Below, one piece after another: positions 12,667-25,439 of a DNA stretch of 64,000 nucleotides. Made by a program: the position numbers and the translations under genes. Positions within the stretch are counted from its first letter, which is position 1, and every line of letters begins with the position of its first letter. Source of the DNA: Halichoerus grypus (Eukaryota; Chordata; Mammalia; Carnivora; Phocidae); the NCBI RefSeq assembly GCF_964656455.1, contig NC_135724.1, positions 15,328,919 to 15,392,918 of the forward strand, given 5' to 3'. The notes under the pieces were generated by a model. It worked only from the letters and a program-made list of their open reading frames with translations, was not told the DNA's origin and made no database searches.

Positions 12667-13484
12667 GAAATTCCTTTGTTCATATAATTTCATACCTACT
12701 TTGTACTTTTTCCTTTTTCTGTTATCATCAAATACCATTTCACCTTCAAAATCACTAATTCAAGAAACAGAACACTAACATAAACTTCTTCCTATCTATC
12801 CAGTCCATGAATACCTCTGCTTCATCCCATATCGTTTAGACCACTCCTCTATACACCTCACAGCCTAGTCATCTGAAACTTAATGCCCCGATCTAAGAAA
12901 CTCTTGACAATAGCCTTCCTTGCCCTTCTGTCTTCTTTTGTATTCATGGCACAACTTAAACCAAAGGTGAGAACAACTACCCATTTTAATTTGAATGGAA
13001 CTAAGAAGTTGCTGATAAGTAATCCTGTAGGTCAGCAGAATTTGTTAGCTCTCCATCTCTGGGCTTTTCAATTCTGTGCTTCTCTGTAGGGATACCAGTT
13101 TGCCTGGTCTTCAGTTACCTTTGTCTCTTCCTCACTTCCATCATGATGCTATTTCCATTTTTAAAAAAAATAATTCACTGTATCTCACTTTTTTCTTTCA
13201 AACTAGAAATTCAGTTTTGAGCTGTATGTTATGAGCAGTGACCACCATGTTACTTAATCCAATGCCTGTTCCTCAGCCCATGTCTTATATGATCTCTTCG
13301 GAGCTCTGAACACTTGGACGGCTCCCTTATTCTAGATACACTCTTCACTCTTAACAACAATGGCACCACACTCTTCTGCTCTCCTCTCTACCTTCCAAAC
13401 TATTTGTCATTTTCTGCTGGTTCAGACTTGATCTGGTATTTGATATTAGAGGTCACCAAGAATTAGTTCAAGACTCTTCTCCCC
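12667..13484. other. Intergenic DNA, nothing recognised
   Basis: No supported gene, RNA or named repeat was seen. Confidence 0.5.
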
Positions 13485-14700
13485 CCTCATTTTTATTTTG
13501 AAATTTTTCAAACCTACCGTCAAGAAGAAAGTATAGTATTATGAACACAGGACACTCTTCTAGAATGACCAATTGTTACTATTTTGCCATATTTCCTTTA
13601 TCTACCTATCTATCTACACACACACATTTTTTCTGGAAAAGTCATTATGACATTTACTCCTAAATATTTCAGCATGCACATCTCTTAATGATAAAACATT
13701 TCCTTACATAACTACAATACTGTTACCACACCTAATAAAATTGATGTTAGTTCAGTGATATTATGTAATCACAAGGCCATATCTAAAATGCCCTAATTGC
13801 CCCCAGAATGTCTTTTTTAGTTGGTTTCTTTTATTTCTTTAGAGATCCAATTAAGATCTGCACAATGCATTTAGTTATTACGTTTCTAAATCTAGGACAG
13901 AGCGTTTACAGCACATTTATTTATTTACTTAGTCTTTCATGCCATTGAAACATGGTATATTCCTGCATTATCCTGAGTCCTCCTGATCTAATAGAATTTT
14001 ACCTAGATACCTTAGCTGGGAAATTCTCCTTGGCCCTAACTTAATGCCAGTCACTGAGAATGACCACTCTTATTTTTCTCAGGGAAATGACAGGAATCTT
14101 TTTTCTTGTTCATGTCAAACAGATAGCCTATTTTGAAAATGTACACGTCAGAGTGCTTGGAAATTTGCTCTGGATCTTGTTCTCAATGTCTCAGTCACTT
14201 GCTGTCACAGTTGCTCCATCCCATAGACCTTATAAAATCCTTTGCCAGCATAATTGCCTCAAAGCAATGCATCTGGTGTGTTCCTCCTGTGCAGAAGTAG
14301 TGAAGAGAAGTCTCCCATTCCTTCGATCTCCTTTCTTATTTTAACAACATTGACGTTTTAAAAGAGTCTAGGCCAGTTATTTTATAGAATATTTGACATT
14401 CTGTTATTAAGTGGTATTTTCCTGGGAGTCTGCCAACCCCACAAAGTGGGATGTCCCTTCAGCCGAATCTCTTACTGAAGGGAAGTTTATCAGTCTCATG
14501 TCCACTCCTGAGAGGATGTATGGCGTAAACATATTGGCTACTAAATATTGCTTGCTGTACTGCTGCTCTTTTATAAAGTACTGTGATTATTTTCTCTTCA
14601 AGTCCCAGACTTCACCAGCCAAGGCTTTTGTTTGTACCAGATTTTTACTGAAAGTATGTTGGGTCAGAGTGAATAATTGCATCACAGATTAGTAAAATTT
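13485..14700. mobile_element. Old interspersed repeat, probably L1 3' region
   Basis: The text resembles a widespread mammalian repeat seen beside old L1s. Examples are 'gaccaattgttactattttgccatatttcctttatc' near 13570, 'cataactacaatactgttaccacacctaa' near 13705 and 'tttaaaagagtctaggccagttattttatagaat' near 14355. No coding potential is visible. The family name is uncertain. Confidence 0.5.
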
Positions 14701-15004
14701 TAAATTGCATGTAAAATATCACTAGTTAGTGATATTTTGGTGACTCTCCACCCTAAGGAACTTCTGGGTGGATGTGCACTTAAGTTCCCAGCATCCCCCC
14801 ATCCCCTTGGACCCTTCTCTTTCTCTCTTTCCTCTTCGGTCCTTCTCTTCTCTCTCATCTTCTAGAGGCATCAACACAACACAACTCCAAATCCTCTTTT
14901 GCTTTATTTCAGAGGAAAACTTATTCTTTATTTAAACCTCTCTTATCTAAGTTAAATATCATGGGGCCCTACATTCAGTAGTCAAGGCTATTAAGTTGTT
15001 TTCT

Positions 15005-15212
15005 TTTTTTAAAAAAAGATGTATTTATTTTAGGGAGAGAGAGAGAGAAAACACACAAGTGGGAGGGACAGAGGGAGAGAGAGAGAGAATCCCAAGCAGA
15101 CTCTGCACTGAGCATGGAACCCGATGCAGGGCTCAATCTCACGACCCTGAGATCATGACCTGAGCCAAAACCAAGAGTCGGACGCTTAACCGACTGAGCC
15201 ACCCCGGTGCCC
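15005..15212 (-). mobile_element. CAN-SINE, antisense
   Basis: It runs from AAAAAAAGATGTATTTATTTT to GAGCCACCCCGGTGCCC. The target-site duplication CTATTAAGTTGTTTTCT is at 14988-15004 and 15213-15229. Confidence 0.93.
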
Positions 15213-15324
15213 CTATTAAGTTGTTTTCTAAGTTGTTATTGGATACTTTTAAATGAAATACCTAAGAAACTTACATCATTTGTGTAAGAAAAGCAAAAAT
15301 AAAAGATTAAAAAAACAAGCCATA

Positions 15325-15530
15325 GGGGCGCCTGGGTGGCTCCGTCAGTTAAGGGTCTGGTTTCGGCTCAGGTCCTGATCCCAGGGTCCTGGGATCAAGC
15401 CCCGAATTGGGCTCCCTGCTCAGCAGGAAGCCTGCTTCTCCCTCTCCCACTCTCCCTGCTTGTGTTCCCTCTCTCGCTGTGTCTCTTCTGTGAAATAAAT
15501 AAATAAAATCTTTAAAAAAAAAAAAAAATA
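15325..15530 (+). mobile_element. CAN-SINE, sense
   Basis: The head is GGGGCGCCTGGGTGGCTCCGTC and the tail AAATAAATAAATAAAATCTTTAAAAAAA. The duplication is not clear. Confidence 0.92.
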
Positions 15531-15839
15531 AGAGTTTAGTCGAGCAAAATTCCATTACCACTGGGCACAGTGCCAAACCGGAAGTGGCTAGGAGTGCTCC
15601 ACCTCCAGGAGCCCGGCCTAACCACCCCTGCACAACGAAAGGAAACCATAGGTGGAGTCATTGTGTAGACCATGGAGGTGTTTGACGCAACCCTGACTTT
15701 GAGACTGAAATACTAGACCTCCCAGTACAAAATTCATGCATCTGCTGGCCCTTCCATGAAAACATACTGATTTGACTATTCTTTTAAGGTCATCCCAGAA
15801 AACAAGACCGCGTGTATTGTCAGGCCTGACTGGGTACCT

Positions 15840-17400
15840 GGTGCTGAGCTCGCCCTGCAGTCATATTGAACTATGAACGGGCCGGCACCATCTGGGGCAG
15901 CAAGCAGTTCCCCCGCACGGAACAACGGCAGAGCCAGGCCCGAGCCTCCGGAGAAGAGAAGCGGGAAGCGCAGTGGGCACCCTTCCTGTGCGGAGCACGT
16001 GGCCGCCGCCGTGGCCCCCGCGGGGGCACAGGGTCTCGGTGACCTGAGCGGGAGCCCTGAAGTTCTGGAGCGGCTGCGAGTCATCATCGGGCAGGGTCTG
16101 GGCCAAGAGGCTGCCCTGCAGGGAGGTCTGGAGGGCTGCGTGTGGATTCGCCCGGGCTCTGCGCCCTGGCACTGACTGGGCCGGGAGCTCCGGGCGGGTG
16201 GAAGGGCCTTGCGGAGGCCCGCGGGCATGAGAAAGGCCAGAAGTTAAAAACTGAAATACATCTGCCGTGATAAGGAGTAAAACCAAGCCTGACAAGATCA
16301 AACAAACGCAACTCCAGTGACCTCCGTGCCCGTCCAAACAAAACTCTTTGAATGAGGATGACCTAACCCATGCTCCTTATCCCTCCGAGGCCTGGAGGAA
16401 TCCAAATTCATTAGTTTGAATGAAACATTTGAATCAGGGCCGAGTTGGCCCTCTCGGTGAGAGCACGGAGTCTCACCGAGCACCAGCCCCTGGCGGGGGG
16501 TGCAGGCCTCGTAGCGCTGGGGGCGAGGCATCCGGGGAGCGGCTTGCGTGCGCCCCTGACTCGTGTGGGCTGTGGGTGCTCAAGGCAGAGGCGTCCTTCG
16601 AGGGCCGGAGGCGCCGGGTGCCGGCGCGGGTGTGGCGATTGCACGTTGCAGGGGATGTTAGGGTGTGGGTCGGGGTACAAACTGGAAAGGTAATCGGAAA
16701 GATTATTCCGAAGTCCCACTGCCTTTTTCCGAACGCGTTCGTGGGAAGGATGGTCAGGTGGTCCCTACCCTTTCCGTGGAGATCTTGTCTGCGTCGGCTC
16801 GGTGCCCGGTTTTTCCAGGCCGTGCTAATTGTCCGCTTTTAGAACCGCCCGGAGAGGAAGCCAGCAAGCGGTCACTACTCTCACTGAGAAAATCACTGAC
16901 GCTAGTTTTGTTTCTGACCCCTCCTGGCTGTCCTGTCTGTGAGTAAGTCGGGCGAACCGTCTGGAGGTGAGGCGCGGGGAGGATGGGGGCAGGCGGGGCT
17001 GGGACTCGGTCTTCCGTATCTGGTAAGGAAGCGGTGGTCCGGGAGGTGGGAGGGATCTGCAGGGAGCCCGTGGGCCCCGAGACTCCTCACCAAGGCCTTT
17101 TCGATTCAAAAATGGAGTCTGTCCAGGCTCAGTGTGCCTCCTGTTGGATGGAAGCCGGGATACGTGGACTGTTTTCCCAGAGGGATGTTTGAATTTATGG
17201 GCATTTACCATCAGGACGTGAGGTTGGATTGGAAAGGATAGGCAGGAAGAGCCAGTTAGCTCGTTACACTGGTGATGCCATCGTAATTGCCTCCTCGGGG
17301 GATGCGCAGGAGGGGGAAGAGCTGTAGTCACCTCCCTGACAAACGCCGGCTGATGGATAAATCCAGCTAAACTGTAAAGCACATTGAAATTCCTGGGAAT
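15840..17400. promoter_or_regulatory. CpG island, possible promoter/first exon of an unidentified transcript
   Basis: CG dinucleotides and overall GC are high throughout, while CG is rare in the rest of the window. This is the only such island here. Strong splice-donor-like words lie on the plus strand at 16939 (GTGAGT), 16943 (GTAAGT), 16967 (GTGAGG) and 17023 (GTAAGG). Several frames of 80-220 codons exist on both strands, as expected in GC-rich DNA. A plus-strand frame at 15873-16175 starts MNGPAPSGAASSSPARNNGR, but I recognise no family and see no donor at its end. A noncoding first exon is as likely as a coding one. Direction of transcription cannot be decided from sequence alone. Confidence 0.6.
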
Positions 17401-18430
17401 TAACGGGTTGGAGCGGCGACGGCCATTACCATTGGGCAGGGAAGGACACAGACTGTGACCGGCCTGGAACCACACAGCTATCCTGGTGGCTTTATACATG
17501 AGAAGCCTGATATTTAGACAGTGAACTTATAGGGGCATTTATAGGCTGAGGAGGGACCCTAAGTCAAGTTTTCTGACTGTCAGCTTAACGTGGTCAACCA
17601 CACCAAAGTGAATTTTTGATTTATGAAATATTTCAGTTGTATAGATGATTTAACAAATATCCATTCACCCATCATGGAGATAAACAAACTTAATATTTTG
17701 TTCATATTTGCTTAAGAATACTTAAATGTAACTGTCCGTATCTCGTTGAAGAGCCGTTTGAACTCTTTCCCATCTCACTACTCACCCTCCCTCTCAAGAA
17801 GGAAATTATTAATCGTGAAATTGGTGCGTATCCCGCTTGTCCACATTTTTCCTTTTTCATTACATTATGTATGAATTCTCACTTTCAGTTCTAGTCACCT
17901 AGTGATTTATTGATCTACGCTGGTGCCAGTCCCCCAGTGCTTGAATTCCTCTGGTTTTGCACAAAATTTTGTAGGGCCAGTTCTTCCTTGTACTTCAGAC
18001 TGACTTCAATTATTCTTGGCTCTTTATTCCTATAAGAAATTTGAAGTCAGGCTGCGACGTTTTGAAAAGTACACAAAAAACACCTGTCAAGAAGCTGATC
18101 AAAATGGCTTTGAACTAAAAGATTAACAGAGCACTCTATTTTAAGATACAGAGTGTTCTCTTAGATGTACCTACACAGCTAAGTGTGACTTAATGGCATT
18201 TTGTTTAGGATATTCACGTCAGTGTTCACAAAGAAGTTTGGTATAAAATGTGATTTTATTATACTGCTGCCTTCTGGTTTTATTAAAATAATTAGAATAC
18301 ACGTGTGAAGTAGATTGAGGATCGCCCTCTTTTCTCGTTCTGTGATAGTCTATATAAAGTCAGAATTCTCTGTTCCTTGAAGGTGTGTAAAACCCATCCA
18401 TAAAACCACTAGGGCCTGATGTACCTCTAT
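17401..18430. other. Intergenic DNA, probably old repeat-derived in part
   Basis: Text near 17630-17860 ('tatccattcacccatcatggag', 'cccgcttgtccacatttttcc') looks like a decayed interspersed repeat. No gene was seen. Confidence 0.4.
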
Positions 18431-18740
18431 TCATAGTGCTGTGGAGTTATTAAATCAGTTCCTTAATGTTTTCACTTTCTTCTATTATTCTATTTCTTCT
18501 TGAGAAAATTATGGTAATATATCTTTCAAAATTGGTAGCATAGGTTTTTTTCTTTGAATTTTATTATGATTTTTTAAAAATCTCTGTAGAATCTATATTT
18601 GAGGCCCTGTTTCATGCCCAGTGTTAACTTGTTCTTCTATGTTTTTATTGATCATTTGGCTAGAGGTTTGTTTTACTTATTTATGTCTGGATGACACTTC
18701 ATTTGACAAGAGAATTTCATTTTTTAAAATAAGTATTAAA
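18430..18740 (-). mobile_element. L1 ORF2 fragment, antisense
   Basis: The text 'attaaatcagttccttaatg', 'tctttcaaaattggtagcatagg' and 'aaaaatctctgtagaatc' is reverse-strand L1 ORF2-like, heavily decayed. Confidence 0.45.
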
Positions 18741-18749
18741 CATGTCAGC

Positions 18750-19955
18750 AACATAGAAGTTGAGTAGTTTTGGAGGTCAAAATTTTCATATAAATATTTC
18801 TTCTATCAAAGTCTAATATTAGAGTTTCAGCCTTTTGATAGAGACAGATTCAGATTTCTCCAATTTAGACTCATTCTTTATGCTTTGAAAATAGAAGGAC
18901 GTTTTTCTAACAAGCTCTTCTAACTGTATTTAGTTGAAATCAAAGAGTGGATTAAAGTAGTTTCTGGTCAACTCTTTCAACTGGTCAAAATGGCTCAGGG
19001 GAAAGAGACTAAAGGGACGGCTGTCCCATGGAAGACTGAACAGCTCTCAGGGACCCACAACTAAGCCAAAAGAGAGATAGAGACACCTATTGGGGTGGGG
19101 GGGGCTGGGTACTGAGGCAAGAACGTGGAGAAATATATCAATTCTAAGCTACAAGTCTGGAGAAGATCTGTGGATGAAGCTATTCACATAGTGAACTGTT
19201 GGAATCAAATATATAAGAAGCCTACTAGGTTTTTGAGAGAGAGATCCTAACAAAGGAAGAACCAACTTGGATTGTAGACAAAATATGACTACCTGGCAAT
19301 TAAATTAGCCTTGAGTACTCCAGCATCTATAGACAGGAAGTGGGCTGAGAAAACCACTCATCTGCAAGGAGGTCAGATTCTGCAATTTGCAGTTCAGCTG
19401 TGGCAAGGCAGGGAATGGAAAAATAAAAGCCTCCAAATGGCAGAGCCGGGGACTCTTGAGAAGAGTGGGTTGGGGAGTCAGAACAATGAAGCAAATGGGG
19501 GCCTAATCAAAGGATATATTCCCTGCCCTCATGGTAGAAGGTGCTCCTGACATTTCACAATGAAATTTTAGAATTGCTGTGTACTAATAACAGCTCAATG
19601 TCTCCTTGTCCTCTCTCTGAAAGGGAGTATTCCAGCGGTAATCCTATCTATTCCATCACTGTGTATTGGGTTTGTTCAGGACACACGACTGGTCTTTTGA
19701 GTTCATGGATCTTTGAATTAAGACATCTGGTTCTTGGTTGCGGACTATGGCTTACCACTCCTTCGAGGAGAAATTAGCACACTTTACCCAACAATCTTGA
19801 ACTTTGATCTTGATCCTGCAATGAAACTGGGTTTTGTTGTGGTTATTGTTGTTGTTTAACTTCCAGGAGACAGGCTGAGCTTATCTTGGTCAAAGAAATG
19901 GGATAGTGTCCAATTTGGTGATGAGAAGGTCAGATGTGTTAGTAATTAGTGCTAT
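18750..19955. other. Intergenic DNA, nothing recognised
   Basis: Short chance frames only (for example 19311-19550), with no recognisable domain. Confidence 0.5.
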
Positions 19956-19959
19956 TGAC

Positions 19960-20300
19960 CAAATTATTTCCATGTCTTTGCTTTCCAGATACATGTTAGT
20001 TTTGTATTTAGCTGCCCTTTTGGAGATGAGGCACAACCACGTAACTTGTGGTCCACAAATATGATGGGAAGTGACGTACAACTCCTCCTGGGAACGTTAA
20101 GAACCCATGCGTGATTTATCTCTTCTGCTACCACAGTGACCCGTGACATTAGAGACAGTGGGTGTTCTATCAGCCTAGCATAAGATGCTGGACACCAGGC
20201 ACCCTGACAATCTGCAATGGACAAGCGGCGTGAACAAGAAATAAAGTTTTGTTGTCATCGTCACTAAGGTTCTGGGGTTGTTTGCTACCTATCCCGATGA
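19960..20300 (+). mobile_element. Old LTR-like or other ancient repeat
   Basis: The end reads AAGAAATAAAGTTTTGTTGTC, then 'actaaggttctggggttgtttgctac'. This is a polyadenylation-like end I associate with a common ancient mammalian interspersed repeat. The family name is uncertain. Confidence 0.35.
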
Positions 20301-20494
20301 ATATAATGGAGAATTTGGCAAGATATAAAGCTCTAAGAATTGAAGATATAAAACTCCAAGAATCAGCACTTTTCTGAGAGGGAAGTTCAGAAAAGGACAC
20401 ATTGAAATTCTTAATAACCACGTTAAAACATTACATGTTCTTTAATGTACATCCAAAATTTGAGTTTATGGAAATGAAGTTACTTGCTTATTGA

Positions 20495-20590
20495 CATATT
20501 TATGGAGACACTGCAAAGCCTCCCACCGTGGAAGATGAGATGAAAGAACAGCTCTTAGCCTACATGAAGGAAACTTCCAGATTAATGGTA
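20495..20590 (+). other. Exon-like fragment of unknown identity
   Basis: One frame reads YGDTAKPPTVEDEMKEQLLA and continues YMKETSRLM, then meets a GTAAAG at 20587 that could be a donor. The composition is protein-like (charged, helical) and unlike its AT-rich neighbours. No convincing upstream acceptor was seen, an in-frame stop lies just upstream, and I recognise no family. It could be chance or a decayed retrocopy fragment. Confidence 0.15.
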
Positions 20591-20599
20591 AAGGCAAGT

Positions 20600-21779
20600 A
20601 GTCCCAAACTAGTAAGATAAAACTATTTACATTAAGATGTGAAGTATATTTTTATTCAAATCACTTAGAGACTCACATTAATCTACATGGGGCAGAATGA
20701 AAAACCCATAGCAGTTGTGTTCTTTTAAATTATACTGTTATTTTTCTAAGTGCAATACAGCACCTGATCCAAAGGTAATCTAAGCCTCTGAAAACAGCGG
20801 TCCCGCCCACCCTACCACAGATACCAGCGCCATCCAATGGATAAAATGAGTCCATGAGTAACAAGCTGGGGCTGGGGCTGTTTCTAAGAGGAGCAAGGAG
20901 CGGTTTTTAAATCATTTAAAAAATGTTTTCAGTTGTAGCCAGCACCAAGTGCTGGGGGAGTGATGCCCTATTTTCTGTTGCATCATCCCAGGAGACCCCG
21001 CAGCATTCCTTCAGCTCTTCCCAGACCAGCAAGGTCATCCCCTTGTAGCTGAGCTGTAGTCTGGAATGAGTCATTAGCTCCTCTTCTTGGCTTGCTCTTC
21101 CTCCCGAGGGAGAGACAAAACAATCCTGAGGCAACCTTACCTGGTGAACGGAGTTACAGAGAGGACCGGGAGTATTCACTTTCTTATTCTTTTCCTGCGC
21201 TTAAATAAATCAATCTCTTTTTATTCCTTATAAGTAACTGGCTTTAAGTCTTCTCAATTTAGTTGATACACATGAGGAGGTTATGGAGAAACAAAATAGG
21301 CTATTTGTATCCTTCTTACGGACCTAGAAGTCACTTACATGAGGACTTTAAGTATCCTTAAAATAAGCTTTGCTTTAATTCTATAGTTTTACAAAAGACA
21401 TGTTTATTTTTGATTTAGAGAGAGATATGATTGAAATAGATTCAGCTACTTGCATTCCAGAATGAATGATTGCTTCTCTCAATATCATAAGACCTCTTTG
21501 ACCAATCATATATTTTTCTACTTAGAACCTATATCCAAAATCATAGATCATAGTATTAACATATTAAATGCTTAGAGAAATGAGCTCTTTTGGTCAACTG
21601 GATACTTTAGGCTCAAAGTAAATATTTGAACTTTCATCAAATGTTGTAGTAGAGCAAGATACTGAATACGATAAATGTGTAAATTCATTCTCTTAAGCAA
21701 CTAGCCAATTTCTTGGTGGCTATTCCGGGGATAGAACCCAGTGAGGTCAGACTTTTCTATTTAACTTTATTGGCTTGTA
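20600..21779. other. Intergenic DNA, nothing recognised
   Basis: A minus-strand frame at 20916-21179 has no known motif. A GC-richer patch lies at 20790-21180. Confidence 0.45.
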
Positions 21780-21960
21780 AACCAGTGTTTCAAATTTAAC
21801 TGCATTTTAGAATCGCTAGGGTTGCTTTAAAACAACAACAACAACAATAACCAATATTCTGATCACAACCCCAGAAATTCTCATTTAATTTGTCTGGGGT
21901 AGATCCATGCATTTTTATTATTTTAAAAAGCTCCCCTGGAGAATCACTGGATTGGACCAA
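21780..21960 (+). mobile_element. MER5A-like hAT DNA transposon relic
   Basis: It has 'accagtgtttcaaatttaactgcattttagaatc', then 'caaccccagaaattctcatttaatttgtctggggta' and 'gagaatcactgg'. This follows the MER5A plan of an inverted-repeat-ended element without coding sequence. It contains a short (AAC)n stretch near 21834. Confidence 0.5.
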
Positions 21961-21964
21961 TGTT

Positions 21965-23470
21965 GAGGGGTCATGACCCAGAGTAAAGGAACGACAAACA
22001 ATACAAGGTTCAAACACCCAAAGCACTGAATTCCAGCCCAGTAATCTTTAATAATGCACTGCAGAAACCTGCTTAAGGATTGGGAGAATGCCATAACAAC
22101 CTTGGCAAGATAATGTGTGGCACATAATCAGATAAAGTCATTATATTTAAAAATTCTGATTTTGCTTCCCTATGATACACATACCCAAAACCTTGGAATT
22201 CAGGATATTACATGACTTGTTTAGGGCCACTGCAGTTAATGAAAGAATTAACTCCTGATTTTATGCAGTTTTTATAAATCTGTAGTTGATGTCATATATG
22301 CTCTATGCATTAAATTATTTTACGCTCCTCTATCATTTCTCTACTGTGAACAGGGGATGAGGAATGACACACATTGTAGAAAAAATATAGAAAATAATTC
22401 CAAATTCCACTATCCTATAGTATTAACAAAATCCTGAAGCATTTCCTTTGTCCATCTAAGTGCATGACACTCATTGATATGCTAGGCATCAGTGTATTCC
22501 CATTATTTTCTAGGACTAGAATAGGACATTATCCCTGACCCAGAAGACGTTGCTGTCCAGTGAGAGAGCCAGTTTGCCAAGCATATCATTTCAATGCAAT
22601 GTATTCAGTGTTAGCAGTTGATAACTATATATTAATTGTGTTCTTCCCATTTATGTCATTAGCACTGGTTACAAAATGGGATTCAAGAGGTAGTCCCTGT
22701 CCTTGTAGAGCTAATCATCCAACTGAATATAAGAAGTATCTATTATTAAATGAGACATTATTGGGAAAAAATTTCCTATGAGCCATCAACACCTGCAGTG
22801 GGGAGAAATCTGTAAAGACAGAGTTAGAAGTCATAACTCAGTAGACTGTCTCCACAGGTCAGTTGAGCAAGGACTTTCTCTTCTGCTGCCAATGAACAAG
22901 CTTCAGGAAAACTATCAAACTAGTAAAAATTGTGCACCGGGCATAAGAGTAGCTTCTTCAGCGGAAGAGACTGCGGGAATCTATGTGGTCTGAAGAAACC
23001 AAAGCCTGTGATGATCGGTGGATCAAGGGCAAATGATTCACCAGGCTTTGAGTTCATAAAAATTGATGGGATGGTTAGGAAGACAGCTTGCACCAAAAGA
23101 GAACCAGATTGAGCCTACAGAGCAGTATGTTGCACTATCATTTTTTATTAGTTACATCATCCTATGAAACACGTAATTTCTGGAGAACCATAGTCTGTGG
23201 CTCTTTTACCCCAGCTCTGTTGTCATGGCAACAAATGTAAAAGACCCACTGAGGGTTCAGGGATCAGTCGTTTGAAATTAAGGAGAGAAACTTGATATCA
23301 GCTTCTCTGTTTTCCTTTCCCCAAGCAGAATCACTCAGAAGCCCACTGTACAGGATCCTATTCAATTCCTATTTCTCCCAAATTCTTGTGACTCGCTGTT
23401 ATTTTCATACTTCAGATCTTCTGCCAAAGTAGAAATTTGTCATGTGGCTCGAGTTGTGAAATATAGGCTC
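21965..23470. other. Intergenic DNA, nothing recognised
   Basis: Short frames only, none with a recognisable family. Confidence 0.5.
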
Positions 23471-24090
23471 TTTTAAATTTTGCTTTTTGTGTTACACAGT
23501 TCTGTGGGATTTGACAAAGGCATGGAGTAATGTATCCATCACTGTTGTCATGACCCAGAATAGTTCCATGGCCCCCAAATTCCCTCATGCTGCCCCTTTA
23601 GAGACAAGCCCTCCCCCAGCCCTCAGCGTATGGAGCCACTCATTTGATCTCTTGTCTCCATAATTCTGCCTTTTTCTACAATTCATATGTAACTTCTTTC
23701 ACTTAGCAAAATGGATTTGAGCGTCATCTGTGTTACCAACAGAACCAAGAGTTTTTTTCTCCTTCTTGCTGAGAGTGTACAATGGAGTAGGTACCACAGT
23801 CTGTCCATCTACTGGTGGAAGGGAATTTGGGTGGTTTCTGGGGTTTTGTTTTTTTGGGGTTTTTTTGTTTTGGTGAAATAAAGCTGTTATAAATAAACAT
23901 TTGCATGCAGGATTTCTAAAAATATAAGTTTTTATGCCTGTAAGATAAATACCTAGGAATGGAATTTGCTAGATCTTATGGTGAGTCTGTGTTTCACTTT
24001 ATACAAAAAAGTCCGTGTTTTCCAGCATGCCTGCTCTATTTTGCATTCCCAGAACAATCTCTGAGAGTTACAGTCAGTCTATATCCTTGT
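23470..24090 (-). mobile_element. L1 3'-region fragment, antisense
   Basis: The text 'gggatttgacaaaggcatggagtaatgtatccatcac' near 23508, 'cacttagcaaaatggatttgagcgtcatc' near 23700 and 'gataaatacctaggaatggaatttgct' near 23944 is typical reverse L1 3'-end sequence. Confidence 0.65.
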
Positions 24091-24094
24091 CTTG

Positions 24095-25435
24095 CACAAG
24101 TAGGACAAGTAATGCAGAAAACAGAAAGATCCCGAACAGGTTTAAGGAAAGGGCCAAAAAACAAAAATTGTGGTATATCTTGTTATGTTGCAATTCTCCT
24201 AGGGAGTCCAGCATCCCTAACACAGTGTGGGGAAAGCAGCGGAAATTTTCCAAGTTCCAAGGGGTCTGTGTGAGTGCTGAATTGTTACAAGAATACAGAA
24301 CTGTGGAGTTACCAATAACTGAAGTTATGTCAGGGTGAGGGCATGAAACGTACTTGCCAATGCAGGACAGAGGAAGCCAAATGGAATGGAATGAGCAGTA
24401 GAGTACAGCATATCAATTATTTCCCCATAGCAGCATAATATAATATTTCTACCCCTAACTAAGACCACCTCCAGAACAAATTAAAGCAGAAGGAAATTTG
24501 TCCTAGCCTAAGCCCTGTCTCACAATACTCAACTAGGAAGTCTCTATCTTTCATGGTCTTGGAGTTAGGAGGTGAAAGGTAAGCATAAAATGAAAAGAAA
24601 AATGATACAAAATTATTCTTCTCACATAAGAGAAAAACAAAACCACAGAAATGTTCTTCACGTTGGAAATCAAGGAAGAAGTACAGACCAAATTTAACAA
24701 AGCTATTAAACAACTGTATATAGCTAGCATTTTCACATTTTCGTCATCCTATTTCCTGGGGGCATTTAACTTTTCGATACAGTTATTGTAGCAAAAATCC
24801 AGAACTGTTGAATTATCATAATAAGTCATCTGTTCCAAGGAAATTTTAATTTATCACACAGCTACCGAATGTACTTGCTATAATTATACAAAAATCACTC
24901 CATAGGATTTGAGAGGGGCTGAGTAATGTTGATTTTCAAAATTATCCATAAGTCACTGAAATAGAGCGCACATGGTAAAGTTAACGTGTTGAGTGAGGTT
25001 GTTGCACTTTTAATTATGCTAATTATTTCCTGAGATATGTGATCAGGCAAAGGGAATTAACATAAACTATGAATTGTGTCATACCTCTAGCTCTTGACTA
25101 AGCCAAGGATAATTTGGATATGGCTTCACTTCTATTTCTATTTACCTTTAAATAATTTGACGAATGGGAATAAGGGAGCTGAGACTTAGAAATACTGTGT
25201 TTACTATCTGTGAAAGATTAACTGTGGCATGAAATATTCCCAAGGGACTGCAGTGGTAAAATGCTCTCAGACAGGACTGCAGGGTTGCCAAGAGAAAATC
25301 TGAAATCATGGGTCAGTTCCAAGTACAAGCTCCAAATACATGAGAGGTCTCTGTAGCCAAGATTATATGGTCTGCCTGGGAATACAAGACCAACCTCAGC
25401 AAATGTAACATTGATTATTTTGATCCAAGTGTGTT
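24095..25435. other. Intergenic DNA, nothing recognised
   Basis: No supported gene or named repeat. Confidence 0.5.
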
Positions 25436-25439
25436 GCTT

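Noticed and set aside
15861..16337. Minus-strand frame with a hydrophobic N-terminal segment, signal-peptide-like
   Set aside because: It overlaps competing frames on both strands of the CpG island, has no known homology and no supporting splice or Kozak evidence.
16825..17499. 224-codon minus-strand frame in the CpG island
   Set aside because: Long open frames are expected by chance in GC-rich DNA. It has no domain and composition alone explains it.
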